NCBI GenBank assembly: GCA_900543805.1
Contig: UQTE01000004.1
Location: 51,119-115,118 of the forward strand
Length of the DNA stretch: 64,000 nucleotides
Origin: an uncultured Sutterella sp.
GTDB taxonomy: Bacteria > Pseudomonadota > Gammaproteobacteria > Burkholderiales > Burkholderiaceae_F
Reading direction: 5' to 3'
Position 1 is the first letter of the stretch. The number at the start of each line of letters is the position of its first letter. This document shows, piece after piece, positions 25,154-37,023 of the stretch. The notes under the pieces were generated by a model. The model worked only from the letters and a program-made list of their open reading frames with translations. It had not been told where the DNA came from and did not search any database. The position numbers and the translations under genes were made by a program.

Positions 25154-26491
25154 TCAGCGCTTTTCTTCCTTCACGAACGGATTTTCCTTCGTGCGGAATT
25201 CGATGCGAAGGGGCGTGCCCGCGAGGTTGAACTTTTCGCGGAAGAAGCTCTCGAGATAGCGGCGGTAGCTCTCGCCGATGTCTTCGAGGGCGTTGCCGTG
25301 AATCACGATCACGGGCGGATTCGAGCCGCCCTGGTGCGCAAAGCGGGGCTTCGGACGACCGCCGCGGGCGCGCGGCGGCTGCTGACGCTCGACGGCTTCG
25401 AGAAGCGCGCGCGTAAGTTTCGAGGTCGGAATCTTGCGGTAAGCCGCGGCGTGGGCCTCGTCGACCGCCTTCATGAGATGGTTGAGGCCGTTTCGCTTCA
25501 GAGCCGAAATGCGGATCATGCGCGCCCAGCGCAGGAAGTGCAGACGGCGTTCGAGTTCGCCCGAGAACATCTCGCGCTCGTAGGAGTCGAGCAAGTCCCA
25601 CTTGTTGACCGCGACGACGAGCGCGCGGCCGCTGTCGAGAACGTAGCCCGCAATGTGCGCGTCATGATCGGCGATTCCCGACTTGGCGTCGATCACGAGG
25701 ATCACGACGTTGCTGTCGTCGATCGCCTGCAGGGTCTTGACGACAGAGAACTTTTCGATCGCTTCGAAGACCTTCCCCTTCTTGCGAAGGCCCGCCGTGT
25801 CGACGAGCTCGTAGGGACGGCCTTCGTACTCGAAGTCGACCTTGATCGCGTCGCGCGTCGTGCCGGGCATGTCAAAGGCGATGAGTCGCTCTTCGCCGAT
25901 GAGGGCGTTGATGAGCGTGGACTTGCCGGCGTTCGGACGGCCGGCGAGCGTCACCTTGATGCGCTTCGGAGCGTCGGGATCCTCCTCTTCCTCGGGTTCG
26001 GGCTCGAAGCCTTCGAGGGCGAGTTCGATCAACGGGCGGATGCCGTGGCCGTGAGCGGCCGAAACGAGGTGCGGCTCGCCCATGCCGAGTTCGTAGAATT
26101 CGGCGGCGGCCACGCTCGTGAGGCCTTCGGCCTTGTTGACGACGAGAATCGTCTTGCGGCCGGACTGGCGCAGGTGCTGCGCGATGCGTTCGTCCTGGGG
26201 CGTTAGGCCCGTGCGGGCGTCGCAGATGAAGAGAACGACGTCGGCTTCCTCGATGGCGAGTTCGGCCTGGCCGGCCATGGCCTTGACGATCCCTTCCGTG
26301 CGCACGGGTTCAAAACCGCCCGTGTCGACGACGAGATAGGGAATCGGACCCACGCGGCCGGGACCGTACTGCCGATCGCGGGTGAGCCCCGGGAAATCGG
26401 CCACGATCGCGTCGCGGCTGCGGGTCAGACGATTGAAGAGCGTGGACTTCCCGACGTTGGGACGTCCGACGAGAGCAATGACGGGCAACAT
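25154..26491 (-). CDS. der: Ribosome-assembly GTPase Der (EngA)
   Basis: A 445-residue tandem-GTPase needed for 50S subunit maturation. Two complete G domains are visible: [11 protein letters not shown] ... DTGGF ... NKAEG in the first and [16 protein letters not shown] ... DTAGL ... NKWD in the second, followed by the KH-like C-terminal domain and a basic tail. The acidic linker ([14 protein letters not shown]) between them is typical. Lies 28 bases after bamB on the same strand. Confidence 0.97.
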   Translation of the reverse strand: MLPVIALVGRPNVGKSTLFNRLTRSRDAIVADFPGLTRDRQYGPGRVGPIPYLVVDTGGFEPVRTEGIVKAMAGQAELAIEEADVVLFICDARTGLTPQDERIAQHLRQSGRKTILVVNKAEGLTSVAAAEFYELGMGEPHLVSAAHGHGIRPLIELALEGFEPEPEEEEDPDAPKRIKVTLAGRPNAGKSTLINALIGEERLIAFDMPGTTRDAIKVDFEYEGRPYELVDTAGLRKKGKVFEAIEKFSVVKTLQAIDDSNVVILVIDAKSGIADHDAHIAGYVLDSGRALVVAVNKWDLLDSYEREMFSGELERRLHFLRWARMIRISALKRNGLNHLMKAVDEAHAAAYRKIPTSKLTRALLEAVERQQPPRARGGRPKPRFAHQGGSNPPVIVIHGNALEDIGESYRRYLESFFREKFNLAGTPLRIEFRTKENPFVKEEKR

Positions 26492-26518
26492 AGGGTTGTG
26501 CGGGTCAAATTCGTTTCG

Positions 26519-27667
26519 TTATTCGGTGAGCGCTTCCTGAACGATGTAGGCGACGTCGCCCTCCACCGTCTGGAACACGGCTCCGTAATTGAGTTGCGCG
26601 GCGGGAGCCTTGATGGCGCCCGAAAGGCTCGTGCGGCCCACGACCGTCCCGTTGGCGGGATTGAACATTGTGATGACGCCTTCGAAATCGCCGACGGCGA
26701 GCGTGCCGCCCACGCGGATCGGCGCCGAGACGTCGCGGTATTCGAGCAGATCGCTCTTCCAGGCTTCACGGCCGGTCTGACGGTTGAAGGCGTGCACGTG
26801 CGAGGTGGAGTCCACCACGTAGACGGCGAGGTTGTCGGCGACCGGGCCGGTCTGTGCGCTCACGGGCGCAGACCAGACGAGGCGGCCGTTGTTGCTGAGC
26901 ATGCACACGAGATTGCCCTGGAAGGCGGCGGCGCACATGAGTTCGCGGTCGACCCAGGGACGGCCCACCACGTCGATCAGACGTTCGACTTCGGTGATGC
27001 CCTTGGGCTGACCGATGACGGCGTCAAAGACGGGCTTGCCTTCGGGCGAGAGCGCGAGAAGACGGCCGTTGGCCTGGCCCGAGAGAATCCCGGCGGGCGC
27101 CCAGGCGAGACCGTTGAAGGTGTTGAGGGTGAGCGACGGAACCTGGCCCTGGAAGTGCCAGAGGCGCTCGCCCGTATTGGCGTCGAAGCCCGAGATGCGC
27201 GTGTCGGACGTGCGCACGATGACGCGGCCCATGCCGACCAACGGCGGAATCGTCACGTCCGAGGAGAGCGTCGTGCGCCAGAGGAATTTCCCTTCGCTGT
27301 CGTAGGCTTCGACTTCGCCCTTGGCGGTGCCGACCGCCACGACGAGGCCGTCGCTACCGACGCCAGCCGTCACGGGCGCGCCCGTTTCGACGCTCCAGAC
27401 GACGTCGCCCGTTTCCGGATTGAGGCGCTTCAGACTCGACTCGCCCGCCGCGTACACGGCGTTTTGCACCACCGCGGGCGTGAGGGTCTTCGAAGCGCCG
27501 TCGCCCACGTTCGTGCGCCAGAGGATGCGGGCCTGCACCTGCTCGTCGAAACTTTCGAGTTCGCGGGGTTCGTGCGGATCGTCAGACGAAAAAAGACCGC
27601 AGCCCGTCAGCATGACGGCGCTCGAGAGCAAGGCGGCAAGGGTACGAAGAGGCTTCTTTTGGAGCAT
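26519..27667 (-). CDS. bamB: Outer-membrane assembly lipoprotein BamB
   Basis: A 382-residue lipoprotein: signal peptide with lipobox LTGC (Cys at about residue 23), then a predicted eight-bladed PQQ-type beta-propeller with repeated blades ending in patterns such as NPETGDVVWS, DANTGERLWHF and NRQTGREAWKS. BamB helps BamA insert beta-barrel proteins into the outer membrane. Its place between yfgM and der is conserved in proteobacteria. Confidence 0.95.
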   Translation of the reverse strand: MLQKKPLRTLAALLSSAVMLTGCGLFSSDDPHEPRELESFDEQVQARILWRTNVGDGASKTLTPAVVQNAVYAAGESSLKRLNPETGDVVWSVETGAPVTAGVGSDGLVVAVGTAKGEVEAYDSEGKFLWRTTLSSDVTIPPLVGMGRVIVRTSDTRISGFDANTGERLWHFQGQVPSLTLNTFNGLAWAPAGILSGQANGRLLALSPEGKPVFDAVIGQPKGITEVERLIDVVGRPWVDRELMCAAAFQGNLVCMLSNNGRLVWSAPVSAQTGPVADNLAVYVVDSTSHVHAFNRQTGREAWKSDLLEYRDVSAPIRVGGTLAVGDFEGVITMFNPANGTVVGRTSLSGAIKAPAAQLNYGAVFQTVEGDVAYIVQEALTE

Positions 27668-27763
27668 GATGAAATCTCACGAATCGAGGGCGGGACCGCG
27701 CGGGTCCGGGTTCTCAAAACTTTAGCAAAACGCGCGCGCCCGAAACACTTCGAAAGGACTGAA

Positions 27764-27794
27764 AACGCAAAACCCGGGACGTTTCGCCCGGGTC
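27764..27794 (-). terminator. Possible terminator between yfgM and bamB
   Basis: ACCCGGG / CCCGGGT stem with an eight-base loop followed on the minus strand by TTTTGCGTTTTC. Probably leaky, since bamB lies directly downstream. Confidence 0.5.
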
Positions 27795-27800
27795 CGTCGG

Positions 27801-28439
27801 TCAGGCTGCGGGCGGAAGCGCACCGAGCTTGTATTCCACGATGCGAAGAATCGGATCGTTGGGATCGGCCGTCTTGAGAAGTTCTTCCCAGAGGGCCCGG
27901 GCCTTGGCGACGTCGCCCTTGGCCCGCCAGACGTCGGCGAGTCGGTCGTTGACGAGCGAGCGTTCGGCGTCGGTGGGCTTGGCGGCCTCGAGCACCTTGA
28001 GCGCGTCGTCGAGCTTGCCTTCGTCGAAGTAAACGCCGGCGAGACGCACGCGCGCGACGGTGTCGTACTCGGGGTGGCCCGACTTTTCGATCACCCAGTT
28101 GAGCATCGCGGCGGCTTCGGCGAAGTTGCCGGCTTCAAGCGCCGTCTGCGCGGCGCCGAAGGCGGCGAGCGGCGCATAGACCGTACCGCCGTAGTTTTCA
28201 ATGAGCCCCGACGTGAGCGAGGCGACGTTCTTCACGTCCTTATGGAAGACGGCGTTTTGCAGTTGCACGTAGGCAACCGAAGCTTCGGCCGCCTGATTGC
28301 GCTTGTACCAGTTCCAACCGTTCCAGCCGGCAAAGCCCAGACAGACCACGCAGACAGCCGCCGTCACGGGCGTGCCCCAGCGGTCCCACCAGGCCTTCAT
28401 CTGGTCAATGCTCTCTTGTTCCTGCAAGTCATAAGCCAT
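27801..28439 (-). CDS. yfgM: YfgM-like ancillary SecYEG/tetratricopeptide protein
   Basis: A 212-residue membrane-anchored protein. The start at 28439 (MAYDLQEQESIDQMKAWWDRWG) gives the family-typical N-terminus, followed by one membrane helix (TPVTAAVCVVCLGFAGWNGW) and a periplasmic tetratricopeptide domain (repeats near AAFGAAQTALEAGNFAEAAAML and GVYFDEGKLDDALKVLEAA). YfgM works with PpiD at the Sec translocon and may pass proteins to periplasmic chaperones. Located between hisS and bamB as in E. coli. Confidence 0.92.
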   Translation of the reverse strand: MAYDLQEQESIDQMKAWWDRWGTPVTAAVCVVCLGFAGWNGWNWYKRNQAAEASVAYVQLQNAVFHKDVKNVASLTSGLIENYGGTVYAPLAAFGAAQTALEAGNFAEAAAMLNWVIEKSGHPEYDTVARVRLAGVYFDEGKLDDALKVLEAAKPTDAERSLVNDRLADVWRAKGDVAKARALWEELLKTADPNDPILRIVEYKLGALPPAA

Positions 28440-28501
28440 GTCGTCGTCTCCACCGAGTTCAAGTCGGAGTGGCAAAAAGATTGATTAGTGTACTCGTTTG
28501 C

Positions 28502-28527
28502 GGGGCTTTCTTGAAAGAGAAAGCCCC
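28502..28527 (-). terminator. Hairpin between hisS and yfgM
   Basis: A perfect 10-bp stem GGGGCTTTCT / AGAAAGCCCC, six-base loop. The minus-strand exit (GCAAACGAG) has no T-run, so it may be an attenuator or processing site more than a terminator. Confidence 0.4.
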
Positions 28528-28534
28528 GATTTTC

Positions 28535-29842
28535 TTAAGCGCCGCGCACTTTTCGAAGCGCCTCGACCAACTGCGCCGGGGCCTCTTCGATTTTCACGGG
28601 CGTCTGCGCGGCAAAGGGCATTTCCTCCCCTTCGCGCGTGCGAAGCGCCTTGATGCCGAGAACGCCCTGCGCGCATTCGTCTTCGGTCGCAAAGACCGCA
28701 AAGAACGCGCCCGAGGCGTCGGCCTTCTTCATCTGGCTCTTGATCGAGCTCGAGCCCGGGTGCACGACGACGCGAACGCCCGCGTCGCGAAGCGCTTCGG
28801 CCGCGCGCATGGCGGTGATCTGCGTGTCGCCGCCGTGGTGCAGGACGTAGACGTCGCACATCGTCGAGACGGGGACGTTCCCGCATTCGCGCATGAGTTC
28901 GATCACGCGCTCAAGCCCCATGGCGAAGCCCACGCCCGGGGCCGGACGGCCGCCCAGCATTTCGATCAACGGGTCGTAACGGCCGCCGCCGCAGATCGTG
29001 CCCTGGGCGCCCAAACGGTCCGTAATCCATTCGAAGACCGTGTGGTTGTAGTAGTCCAGCCCGCGTACGAGACGGGGATTGATCGTGTATTCGATCCCGG
29101 CCGCCTCGAGAAGCTTTTCGAGACGCGCAAGGAAGGCGCGGCTTTCTTCCCCGAGGAAGTCGAGGAGACGCGGCGCATTGTTGACGAGATCCTGCATGTC
29201 GGGATTCTTCGTGTCGAGAATGCGAAGCGGATTCGTGTAGAGGCGGCGCAGAGCGTCTTCGTCGAGTTCGCTCTTGTGCTCTTCGAAGTAGCGGATGAGC
29301 GCCTCGCGGTGCGCCTGACGTTCGGGCAGGGCGCCGAGCGTGTTGAGTTCGAGGCGGACGCCGTCGATGCCGAGCGCCTTCCAGAGGCGCGAGAGCATGA
29401 TGATCATTTCCGCGTCGATGTCGGGACCTTCCATGCCGAGCGCTTCGGCGCCGAGCTGATAGAACTGGCGGTAGCGGCCGCGCTGGGGACGTTCGTGGCG
29501 GAACATCGGCCCGATGTACCAGAGGCGCTGCGTGGTTCCGTAGAGAAGATTGTGTTCGTTCACCGCGCGCACCACGGCCGACGTGCATTCCGGACGCAGC
29601 GTGAGCTGATCGCCGTTCATCGAGTCGACGAAGGAATACATTTCCTTTTCGACGATGTCGGTCACTTCCCCGACGCCGCGCGTGAAGACCTTGGTGTTCT
29701 CAAGAATCGGCGTGCGGATTTCCTGAAAACCGTAGCGCTCGAGGACGTCGATCGCGGTTTCTTCGACCTTGTGCCAGATGGCGGCGTCCTGCGGGAGCAT
29801 GTCGTTCATGCCCTTGACGCCCGTAAATTTTTCCTTGCTCAT
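28535..29842 (-). CDS. hisS: Histidyl-tRNA synthetase
   Basis: A 435-residue class II synthetase. Start at 29842 ([17 protein letters not shown]); the frame is open further upstream but that part has no family character. Motif 2 ([20 protein letters not shown]) and the histidine-A motif [15 protein letters not shown] are present, with the C-terminal anticodon-binding domain (VYVLHHGG to the end). Lies 26 bases after ispG. Confidence 0.97.
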   Translation of the reverse strand: MSKEKFTGVKGMNDMLPQDAAIWHKVEETAIDVLERYGFQEIRTPILENTKVFTRGVGEVTDIVEKEMYSFVDSMNGDQLTLRPECTSAVVRAVNEHNLLYGTTQRLWYIGPMFRHERPQRGRYRQFYQLGAEALGMEGPDIDAEMIIMLSRLWKALGIDGVRLELNTLGALPERQAHREALIRYFEEHKSELDEDALRRLYTNPLRILDTKNPDMQDLVNNAPRLLDFLGEESRAFLARLEKLLEAAGIEYTINPRLVRGLDYYNHTVFEWITDRLGAQGTICGGGRYDPLIEMLGGRPAPGVGFAMGLERVIELMRECGNVPVSTMCDVYVLHHGGDTQITAMRAAEALRDAGVRVVVHPGSSSIKSQMKKADASGAFFAVFATEDECAQGVLGIKALRTREGEEMPFAAQTPVKIEEAPAQLVEALRKVRGA

Positions 29843-29868
29843 AATCGTTTGTCTTCTTGTTGGAGGGA

Positions 29869-31119
<1,251 letters not shown>

Positions 31120-31127
31120 GCCGAAAC

Positions 31128-32126
31128 TCAGTGGATCACGAATCGGGCGACGCCGCGCTGCGTCACGCCGCCGAGGTCATAGGGATGACCGTCGAGCGTG
31201 AGGATGAGGGCCGGAGGATTGCCGACCGTCACGCGCGTGCCCGCGGGGAGCGCAACGCTCTGCGTTTCGCCGGGCTTCATTTCGCGGGCGATGAGATTCT
31301 GTCCGTCGGGCGCGATCACGTGCACCCAGCAGGAGGCGCTCGTGTGGAATTCCGCCGCATAAGTTTCGGCGGGAGCCGCTTCGGTCGTCTGAGCGGCGGC
31401 CTCCGTCGCCGCGGCGGGCGCTTCGACGGGCGCCGCGGGCGCGGCGGGCGCTTCCGTCACGGGAGCGGGCGTCTCGGCGGGCGCGGCCGGGGAAGTCGTC
31501 TGCGAAGCGGTTTCCGAAGCCGGCGCGGCTTCGGGGGCCGGAGCCGTCTGCGCGGCGGGAGCCGCGGGGGCCGCGGGCTTCGAAGCGTCGGCCACCTCCA
31601 CGGGCGCCGTCGTCTTGGGCGCTTCCGGAGCGGGCGCAACGTTCGGCGCCACTTCCGAGACGCCGTTTTCCACCTTGGCGGCTTCGGTGCCGTCGGCCTC
31701 CATGAGGCGCGCAAAGGTGCCCGAATAGACGCCCCAGATGCCGAGCGTCACGACGACGATGAGAACGAGAAGGCCCGCGAACTTCCAGCGCGAGGGACGC
31801 GGCGAATCGTAGTAGGCCACTTCGCGGAAGGCCTCTTCGGGCGCGTGTTCGGGAATGCGAACGCCACCGCCGCCGCAGCGGGTCACGTAGTCGTTCACGA
31901 GGGGCTCGTAGTCGATGTCGATCGCCTTGGCGTAGGCGCGCAGAAAGGCGCGCACGTAGACGGGTTCGGGGAGGCGCTCGAGGTTTTCCTCTTCGATCGC
32001 CCGGATCTGATCAACCGAGAGTCGGGTGCGGGAGCTGACGTCCCCGATGGAAATGCCCAAGGATTCGCGTGCTTCGCGAAGCATCGCGCCGAAACCCTTT
32101 ACTTCCGGGGTCGTTTCTTGCGTCAT
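31128..32126 (-). CDS. rodZ: Cytoskeletal protein RodZ
   Basis: A 332-residue bitopic protein linking MreB to the wall-elongation machinery. Residues 12-80 are a Cro-type helix-turn-helix ([21 protein letters not shown]), a membrane helix spans about 114-136, then an Ala/Pro-rich periplasmic linker (about 150-250, with many APAPE-like stretches) leads to the C-terminal DUF4115 domain ([15 protein letters not shown]). Between rlmN and ispG, the conserved position. Confidence 0.93.
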   Translation of the reverse strand: MTQETTPEVKGFGAMLREARESLGISIGDVSSRTRLSVDQIRAIEEENLERLPEPVYVRAFLRAYAKAIDIDYEPLVNDYVTRCGGGGVRIPEHAPEEAFREVAYYDSPRPSRWKFAGLLVLIVVVTLGIWGVYSGTFARLMEADGTEAAKVENGVSEVAPNVAPAPEAPKTTAPVEVADASKPAAPAAPAAQTAPAPEAAPASETASQTTSPAAPAETPAPVTEAPAAPAAPVEAPAAATEAAAQTTEAAPAETYAAEFHTSASCWVHVIAPDGQNLIAREMKPGETQSVALPAGTRVTVGNPPALILTLDGHPYDLGGVTQRGVARFVIH

Positions 32127-32149
32127 AGGAACCTCCCTCCCGCTTGCGT

Positions 32150-33316
32150 TCAGTTCTGTTTTTTCTGGAAATACACCGCCGCCTCGGCCTTCTGTTCGCG
32201 CAGGCGCTCGGCGCGGCGCGTACGATCCTTGACTTCGCCCGCGAGCTGTCCGCAGGCGGCGTCGATGTCATCCCCCCGCGTCTTTCGGACGGTCGTAACA
32301 ATGCCCGCGTCGTTGAGGCGGCGACAGAAGGCGAGCACCGCTTCCCGGTCGGGCTTCTTGAGATCCGACTCGGTGAAGGGATTGAAGGGAATCAAATTGA
32401 ATTTGCACGGCACGCGTTCGCGGCGCACGAGCTCGACGAGTTCGTCGGCGTCGGCGAGCGAATCGTTGATTCCGCCGAGCATTACGTATTCGAAGGTGAT
32501 GAAGTCGCGCGGCGCCACGTCGAGGTAGCGTCGGCACGCGGCCATCAGGTCCTTGAGGGGATGCTTGCGGTTGACCGGCATGAGTCGGTCGCGCAGTTCG
32601 TCGTTCCCGGCGTGCAAACTCACGGCGAGCGCCACGGGCGCCGCCTCGGCGAGCTTGTCGATCTGACGCACGAGCCCCGACGTCGAAACCGTCACGCGTC
32701 GGCGCGAGAGGCCGTAGCCGTTGTCGTCCAAGAAAAGACGAAGCGCCGGAATGACGTTGTCGAGGTTCTGCAACGGTTCGCCCATCCCCATGAGGACGAC
32801 GTTGCTGATGATTCGGTCGTTGGGATCCGTCACGCCGCGGTCCTGCCGCAGTTCGCGTTCGGCATACCAGAGCTGACCGACGATTTCGGAAGTCGAGAGA
32901 TTGCGGTTGAATCCCTGCTTGCCCGTAGAACAGAAAAGGCACCCCATGGCGCAGCCCGCCTGCGTCGAAATGCAGAGGGTGCCGCGGTCGTCCTCGGGGA
33001 TGAACACCGATTCGACCGCGTTGCCGTTGCCGACATCGAAAAGCCACTTGCGCGTGCCGTCGGCCGATTTCTTTTCGGCGATCGGCTGCGGAGAGCGCAC
33101 CTCGGCGAGGTCCTTGAGCTTGGCTCGGAAGACCTTGGCAAGGTTCGTCATCTTGTCGAAATCGCATTCGACATGACGGTGCAGCCACCGCGAGAGCTGC
33201 GTCGCGCGGAAGGGCTTCTCTCCGATGGAAGCGCACCACTCGGTCAGCGCCGCATGATCGAAATCAAGCAGGTTGACGCGGGTGGCCGTGGATTCTCGAG
33301 TGTCGGTCACGTTCAT
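32150..33316 (-). CDS. rlmN: Dual-specificity rRNA/tRNA methyltransferase RlmN
   Basis: A 388-residue radical SAM enzyme that methylates C2 of A2503 in 23S rRNA and A37 of some tRNAs. The CX3CX2C cluster motif is [12 protein letters not shown]; the N-terminal domain ([12 protein letters not shown]) and the catalytic cysteine region near the C-terminus ([14 protein letters not shown]) are intact. Requires a 4Fe-4S cluster. Confidence 0.96.
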   Translation of the reverse strand: MNVTDTRESTATRVNLLDFDHAALTEWCASIGEKPFRATQLSRWLHRHVECDFDKMTNLAKVFRAKLKDLAEVRSPQPIAEKKSADGTRKWLFDVGNGNAVESVFIPEDDRGTLCISTQAGCAMGCLFCSTGKQGFNRNLSTSEIVGQLWYAERELRQDRGVTDPNDRIISNVVLMGMGEPLQNLDNVIPALRLFLDDNGYGLSRRRVTVSTSGLVRQIDKLAEAAPVALAVSLHAGNDELRDRLMPVNRKHPLKDLMAACRRYLDVAPRDFITFEYVMLGGINDSLADADELVELVRRERVPCKFNLIPFNPFTESDLKKPDREAVLAFCRRLNDAGIVTTVRKTRGDDIDAACGQLAGEVKDRTRRAERLREQKAEAAVYFQKKQN

Positions 33317-33334
33317 GATTCTCCGGCCTTGCGA

Positions 33335-33760
33335 TTAGCGCGAGCAGATCGAGAGGGTCGGGAAGAAGTAGGCGATTTCGACGGCGGCCGTTTCGGGAGC
33401 GTCGGAACCGTGCACGGCGTTGGCGTCGATGCTTTCGGCGAAGTCGGCGCGGATCGTGCCCGGGGCGGCCTTCTTCGGATCGGTGGCGCCCATGAGTTCA
33501 CGGTTCTTGGCGATGGCGCCTTCCCCTTCGAGGACCTGGATCATGACGGGACCCGAGGTCATGAACTTGACGAGGTCGGCGAAGAAGGGACGTTCCTTGT
33601 GAACGGCGTAGAAGCCTTCGGCTTCAGCCTTGGAGAGCTGACGCATCTGGGCGGCGACGATCTTGAGACCGTTGGATTCGAAACGGGAGTAGATCTTGCC
33701 GATCACGTTCTTGGCAACCGCATCGGGCTTGATGATGGAGAGGGTACGCTCAATGGCCAT
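33335..33760 (-). CDS. ndk: Nucleoside diphosphate kinase
   Basis: A 141-residue enzyme that equilibrates NTP pools by phosphorylating NDPs. The catalytic histidine lies in NAVHGSDA (about residue 117), preceded by the usual [16 protein letters not shown]. First gene of the ndk-rlmN-rodZ-ispG-hisS run. Confidence 0.97.
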   Translation of the reverse strand: MAIERTLSIIKPDAVAKNVIGKIYSRFESNGLKIVAAQMRQLSKAEAEGFYAVHKERPFFADLVKFMTSGPVMIQVLEGEGAIAKNRELMGATDPKKAAPGTIRADFAESIDANAVHGSDAPETAAVEIAYFFPTLSICSR

Positions 33761-33963
33761 TTTTACACTCTACTGGAGGGATGGTTGATGAAAGACCGCG
33801 CCTGGCTTTCGGACGCGGGGATTTTTCAGGGTGAAAATTTTACCACGCAGGCATTTTTTCCTCGCGTTTTGAGGAGCCCCTTGCACGCCAAACGGTAAAA
33901 AGGCGTTAACGGGCCGACTGCGGGTCCGCCGCCGAAGGGGGGAATCCTGCGGACGACAGGCAA

Positions 33964-33995
33964 TAAAAAAGGAGACGACCGAAGTCATCTCCTTT
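33964..33995 (-). terminator. Terminator of tRNA-Pro
   Basis: Perfect stem AAAGGAGATGAC / GTCGTCTCCTTT (one G-U pair) with a TTCG loop followed by TTTTTTATT on the minus strand. Confidence 0.92.
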
Positions 33996-34004
33996 TCCTG
34001 GATT

Positions 34005-34082
<78 letters not shown>

Positions 34083-34092
34083 GAGGAGATGA

Positions 34093-34120
34093 AGTATAGC
34101 AGATTCCCGAAAAAAGTCAA
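34093..34120 (-). promoter_or_regulatory. Promoter of tRNA-Pro
   Basis: On the minus strand TTGACT, 16 bases, TATACT, ending 11 bases before the mature tRNA 5' end. Near-consensus sigma-70 promoter. Confidence 0.85.
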
Positions 34121-34170
34121 GGGTTCGCGAAAGAAAATTTTCGCCCTTCCCTTTTTTCGACCCGTTTCGG

Positions 34171-34506
34171 TCAGTCGTTGCCTTCGAGCATGGTGGCCGT
34201 CACGCGGTCGCGCAGCGTCGGCGCGGGATGAAAGAGGACGACGCGGCGGGCGCGGATCGTCACTTCTTCCCCGGTGTGGAGGTTGCGCCCGGGGCGCTCG
34301 CGCTTCTGGCGCACTTCGAAGGTTCCGAGTCCGTTGATGCGCACGGCCTGCCCCTCGACGAGGCGATCGGCGATCACGTCGAAGAACCCGTCCACGAGCG
34401 CCTTGCATTCGCCGAGCGTCAGGTCCTTGAGTTCCCCCGCGAGATGCTGCACCAGGTCGGCGCGGGTGACGTTGCCCGTGTTTTCCGTAATGAAGGGAGA
34501 GGTCAT
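34171..34506 (-). CDS. ihfA: Integration host factor subunit alpha
   Basis: A 111-residue HU/IHF-family DNA-bending protein. The DNA-insertion arm [11 protein letters not shown] and the INGLGTFEV core are plain. Location directly after pheT identifies it as the alpha subunit. Compared with E. coli IhfA it has about 12 extra residues at the N-terminus ([10 protein letters not shown]). The ATG at 34506 has no recognisable ribosome-binding site: the bases before it are the T-tract of a terminator. Expression may depend on read-through or a start I cannot see. Confidence 0.9.
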   Translation of the reverse strand: MTSPFITENTGNVTRADLVQHLAGELKDLTLGECKALVDGFFDVIADRLVEGQAVRINGLGTFEVRQKRERPGRNLHTGEEVTIRARRVVLFHPAPTLRDRVTATMLEGND

Positions 34507-34515
34507 GTTTCGAAA

Positions 34516-34556
34516 GAGAAAAAAAAGAGACCGCCCGCCCCCGAAGGGGCGGGTGG
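34516..34556 (-). terminator. Terminator/attenuator between pheT and ihfA
   Basis: CCACCCGCCCC / GGGGGCGGGCGG stem (one mismatch, TTCG loop) followed on the minus strand by TCTCTTTTTTTTCTC, ending about 10 bases before the ihfA start codon. Confidence 0.88.
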
Positions 34557-34576
34557 CCGCAGTCAAGAAGCGGGGA

Positions 34577-36994
34577 TCAGGAGCGAAGCTTCGCGCCGAG
34601 CGGAGCGAGCGCCTGAAGGATGGCCGTCATGGCGGCGTCGGCCTCGAGTTCGCCGAGGGGCTCTTCACCGCGGGCGACGAGTTCGATCTTGAAGGCGAGC
34701 GACTTTTCGTCGGCGCCTTCGGCGCTCTTGGGACGATAGAGGTCAAAGAGCGAGAAGACTTCGAGCGACGCAAGGCGCGCGTCGGTCTTCTTCGCCGCCC
34801 ACACGGCGTCCGTGAGTTTTTCGACGGGCACGTCGGCGGCGACCACGACAGCGAGGTCACGGTGCATCGGCTGGAACTTGCTCAGGGGCACGTAGCTCGG
34901 CACGGGCACGTCGACGAGGTCGGCCACGTCGATTTCAAAGACGATCGGCGCGTGCACGAGATCGTAGTCGTGCGCGGTGCGCGGGTGAAGTTCCCCGATG
35001 AAGCCGATGCGCTTCTCGCCGAGGTAGATCCCGGCGGAGCGGCCCGGATGCAGACCCGGGAAGGTTTCGGGCACGTAGCGCACCTTGAGCGGCGCCACGA
35101 GGCGTTCGATGTCGCCCTTGACGTCGAAGAAGTCGACGCGGCGCGTTTCGATCCCCCACTGCAGGTCGGCGGCCGTGCCGTAGGCGAGCCCGCCGATGTG
35201 CTTGGGCTGACGAATGCCCTTCACGGTCCAGGGACCGTCCTGAACCGATTCGTCGGGACAGAAGACGCGGCCGATTTCAAAGACGCGCACGCGTTCGGCC
35301 TTGTGATTGAGGTTGTACTTGAGGATGTCGACGAGGCCGCCGATCAACTGCGTGCGCATCACAGCGAGGTGGCTCGCGATCGGGTTCAGGAGACGGATGG
35401 GCTTTTCGTTGTCGGCGAAGTCCTTTTCCCAGGCTTCGGGCACGAACGAGAAGTTGATGAGTTCCTGATAGCCGAGCTTGGCCATCTCTACGCGCAGGGC
35501 GTGTTCGGAGCGCTTCCCTTCGAGCGGGCTCTTCATCGCGGCGGGCGCGACGGGCGGACGATCGGGAAGCTTTTCGTAGCCGTAGAGACGCGCCACCTCT
35601 TCGATGAGATCCTCCTCGATTTCGATGTCGAAGCGGTAGGTGGGCGGCATCACCGTGAAGACGTTCCCTTCGCGCGTCCATTCAAAGCCCAGGCGCGTGA
35701 AGATCGCCTCCATGGCGTCGACGGGGATCTCCATGCCGATCACCTTGAGGCAGCGGTCCACGCGCATCGTGACGGGCTTGCGTTCGGGAAGCTGCGTGAC
35801 GACGTCGTCGATCGGGCCCACCTTGGTTTCGGGCGTGCCGCAGATGTCGAGAACGAGCTGAGTGATGTATTCGAGGTGCGTCGCGTTCGAGCCGAAGTCG
35901 ACGCCGCGTTCGTAGCGGTAGGAGGCGTCCGTCGAGAAGTTGAGCTTGCGGGGACGACCCTGAACGGCGACCTGGTGCCAGAAGGCGGCTTCGATGAAGA
36001 CGTCCTTCGTGTCGTTCGTGATCTGGGTCTTGTAGCCGCCCTTGATGCCGGCGAGACATTCGGGGGCGTCGCCGTCGCAGATGACGCCGTAGTACTCGTC
36101 GACGTCGTAGCGGCTGTCGTCAAGGAGGTGCACCGATTCGCCCTTCTTGGCCCAACGCACCGTCAGGTGGTCGGACTCGATCTTGGCGAGGTCGTAGAAG
36201 TGCGTCGGACGGCCGAGTTCGAGCATCACGTAGTTGGAGATGTCGACGAGCGCCGAGATCGAGCGCTGACCGGCGCGCTCGAGGCGTTCCTTCATCCACG
36301 CGGGCGTTTCGGCGCGGGCGTTGATGTTGCGGATGATGCGCGAAGCGAAGCGGCCGCAGAGATCGGGCGCTTCGACGCGCACGGGCAGACGGCAGTCGCA
36401 CGTGGGCGCCACGGGCTTCATTTCGGGGAGCGTCAGAGGCGCGCCCGTCACGGCGTGCAGGTCGCGCGCGATGCCGATCAGGGAGAGTGCGTCGCCGCGG
36501 TTCGGCGTCAACTTCACTTCGATGCGGGCGTCGTTGAGCTTGGCGTATTCGCGGATGTCCGTGCCCACGGGCGCGTCTTCGGGCAGAATCCAAATGCCCG
36601 AGTGGTCCTCGGTGATGCCGAGTTCGCGCGCCGAGCAGAGCATGCCCATCGAGACGACGCCGCGAAGCTTCGACTTCTTGATCTTGAAGCCGCCGGGGAG
36701 TTCGGCGCCGACGAGGGCGCAGGGGGCCTTCACGCCCGCCTTGACGTTCGGAGCGCCGCAGACGATCTGCAGGAGTTCGCCCGTGCCGGCGTCCACTTCG
36801 CAGACGTGCAGGTGATCGGAATTTTCATGATCGCGGCAGGTGACGACCTTCGCCACAACGACGCCCGTAAAGGCGGGCGCCACGCTCGTAACCTCCTCCA
36901 CTTCGAGGCCGGCCATCGTCAGGGTTTCGGCGAGCGCTTCGGTGGAGAGTTCGGGATTGCAATACTGGCGCAGCCAGTCTTCGGTAAACAGCAT
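34577..36994 (-). CDS. pheT: Phenylalanyl-tRNA synthetase beta subunit
   Basis: An 805-residue beta chain of the (alpha-beta)2 synthetase. In order: an OB-fold tRNA-binding domain (about 40-150, KVVTCRDHENSDHLHVCEV), B3/B4 editing domain (about 210-390), B5 (about 400-470), a catalytic-like core, and the C-terminal ferredoxin-fold anticodon-binding domain (about 715-805, PMHRDLAVVVAADVP). Length is normal for the family. Lies 29 bases after pheS. Confidence 0.97.
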   Translation of the reverse strand: MLFTEDWLRQYCNPELSTEALAETLTMAGLEVEEVTSVAPAFTGVVVAKVVTCRDHENSDHLHVCEVDAGTGELLQIVCGAPNVKAGVKAPCALVGAELPGGFKIKKSKLRGVVSMGMLCSARELGITEDHSGIWILPEDAPVGTDIREYAKLNDARIEVKLTPNRGDALSLIGIARDLHAVTGAPLTLPEMKPVAPTCDCRLPVRVEAPDLCGRFASRIIRNINARAETPAWMKERLERAGQRSISALVDISNYVMLELGRPTHFYDLAKIESDHLTVRWAKKGESVHLLDDSRYDVDEYYGVICDGDAPECLAGIKGGYKTQITNDTKDVFIEAAFWHQVAVQGRPRKLNFSTDASYRYERGVDFGSNATHLEYITQLVLDICGTPETKVGPIDDVVTQLPERKPVTMRVDRCLKVIGMEIPVDAMEAIFTRLGFEWTREGNVFTVMPPTYRFDIEIEEDLIEEVARLYGYEKLPDRPPVAPAAMKSPLEGKRSEHALRVEMAKLGYQELINFSFVPEAWEKDFADNEKPIRLLNPIASHLAVMRTQLIGGLVDILKYNLNHKAERVRVFEIGRVFCPDESVQDGPWTVKGIRQPKHIGGLAYGTAADLQWGIETRRVDFFDVKGDIERLVAPLKVRYVPETFPGLHPGRSAGIYLGEKRIGFIGELHPRTAHDYDLVHAPIVFEIDVADLVDVPVPSYVPLSKFQPMHRDLAVVVAADVPVEKLTDAVWAAKKTDARLASLEVFSLFDLYRPKSAEGADEKSLAFKIELVARGEEPLGELEADAAMTAILQALAPLGAKLRS

Positions 36995-37023
36995 CTTCTG
37001 AATCCTTTTTCGTCGGGGTACGG

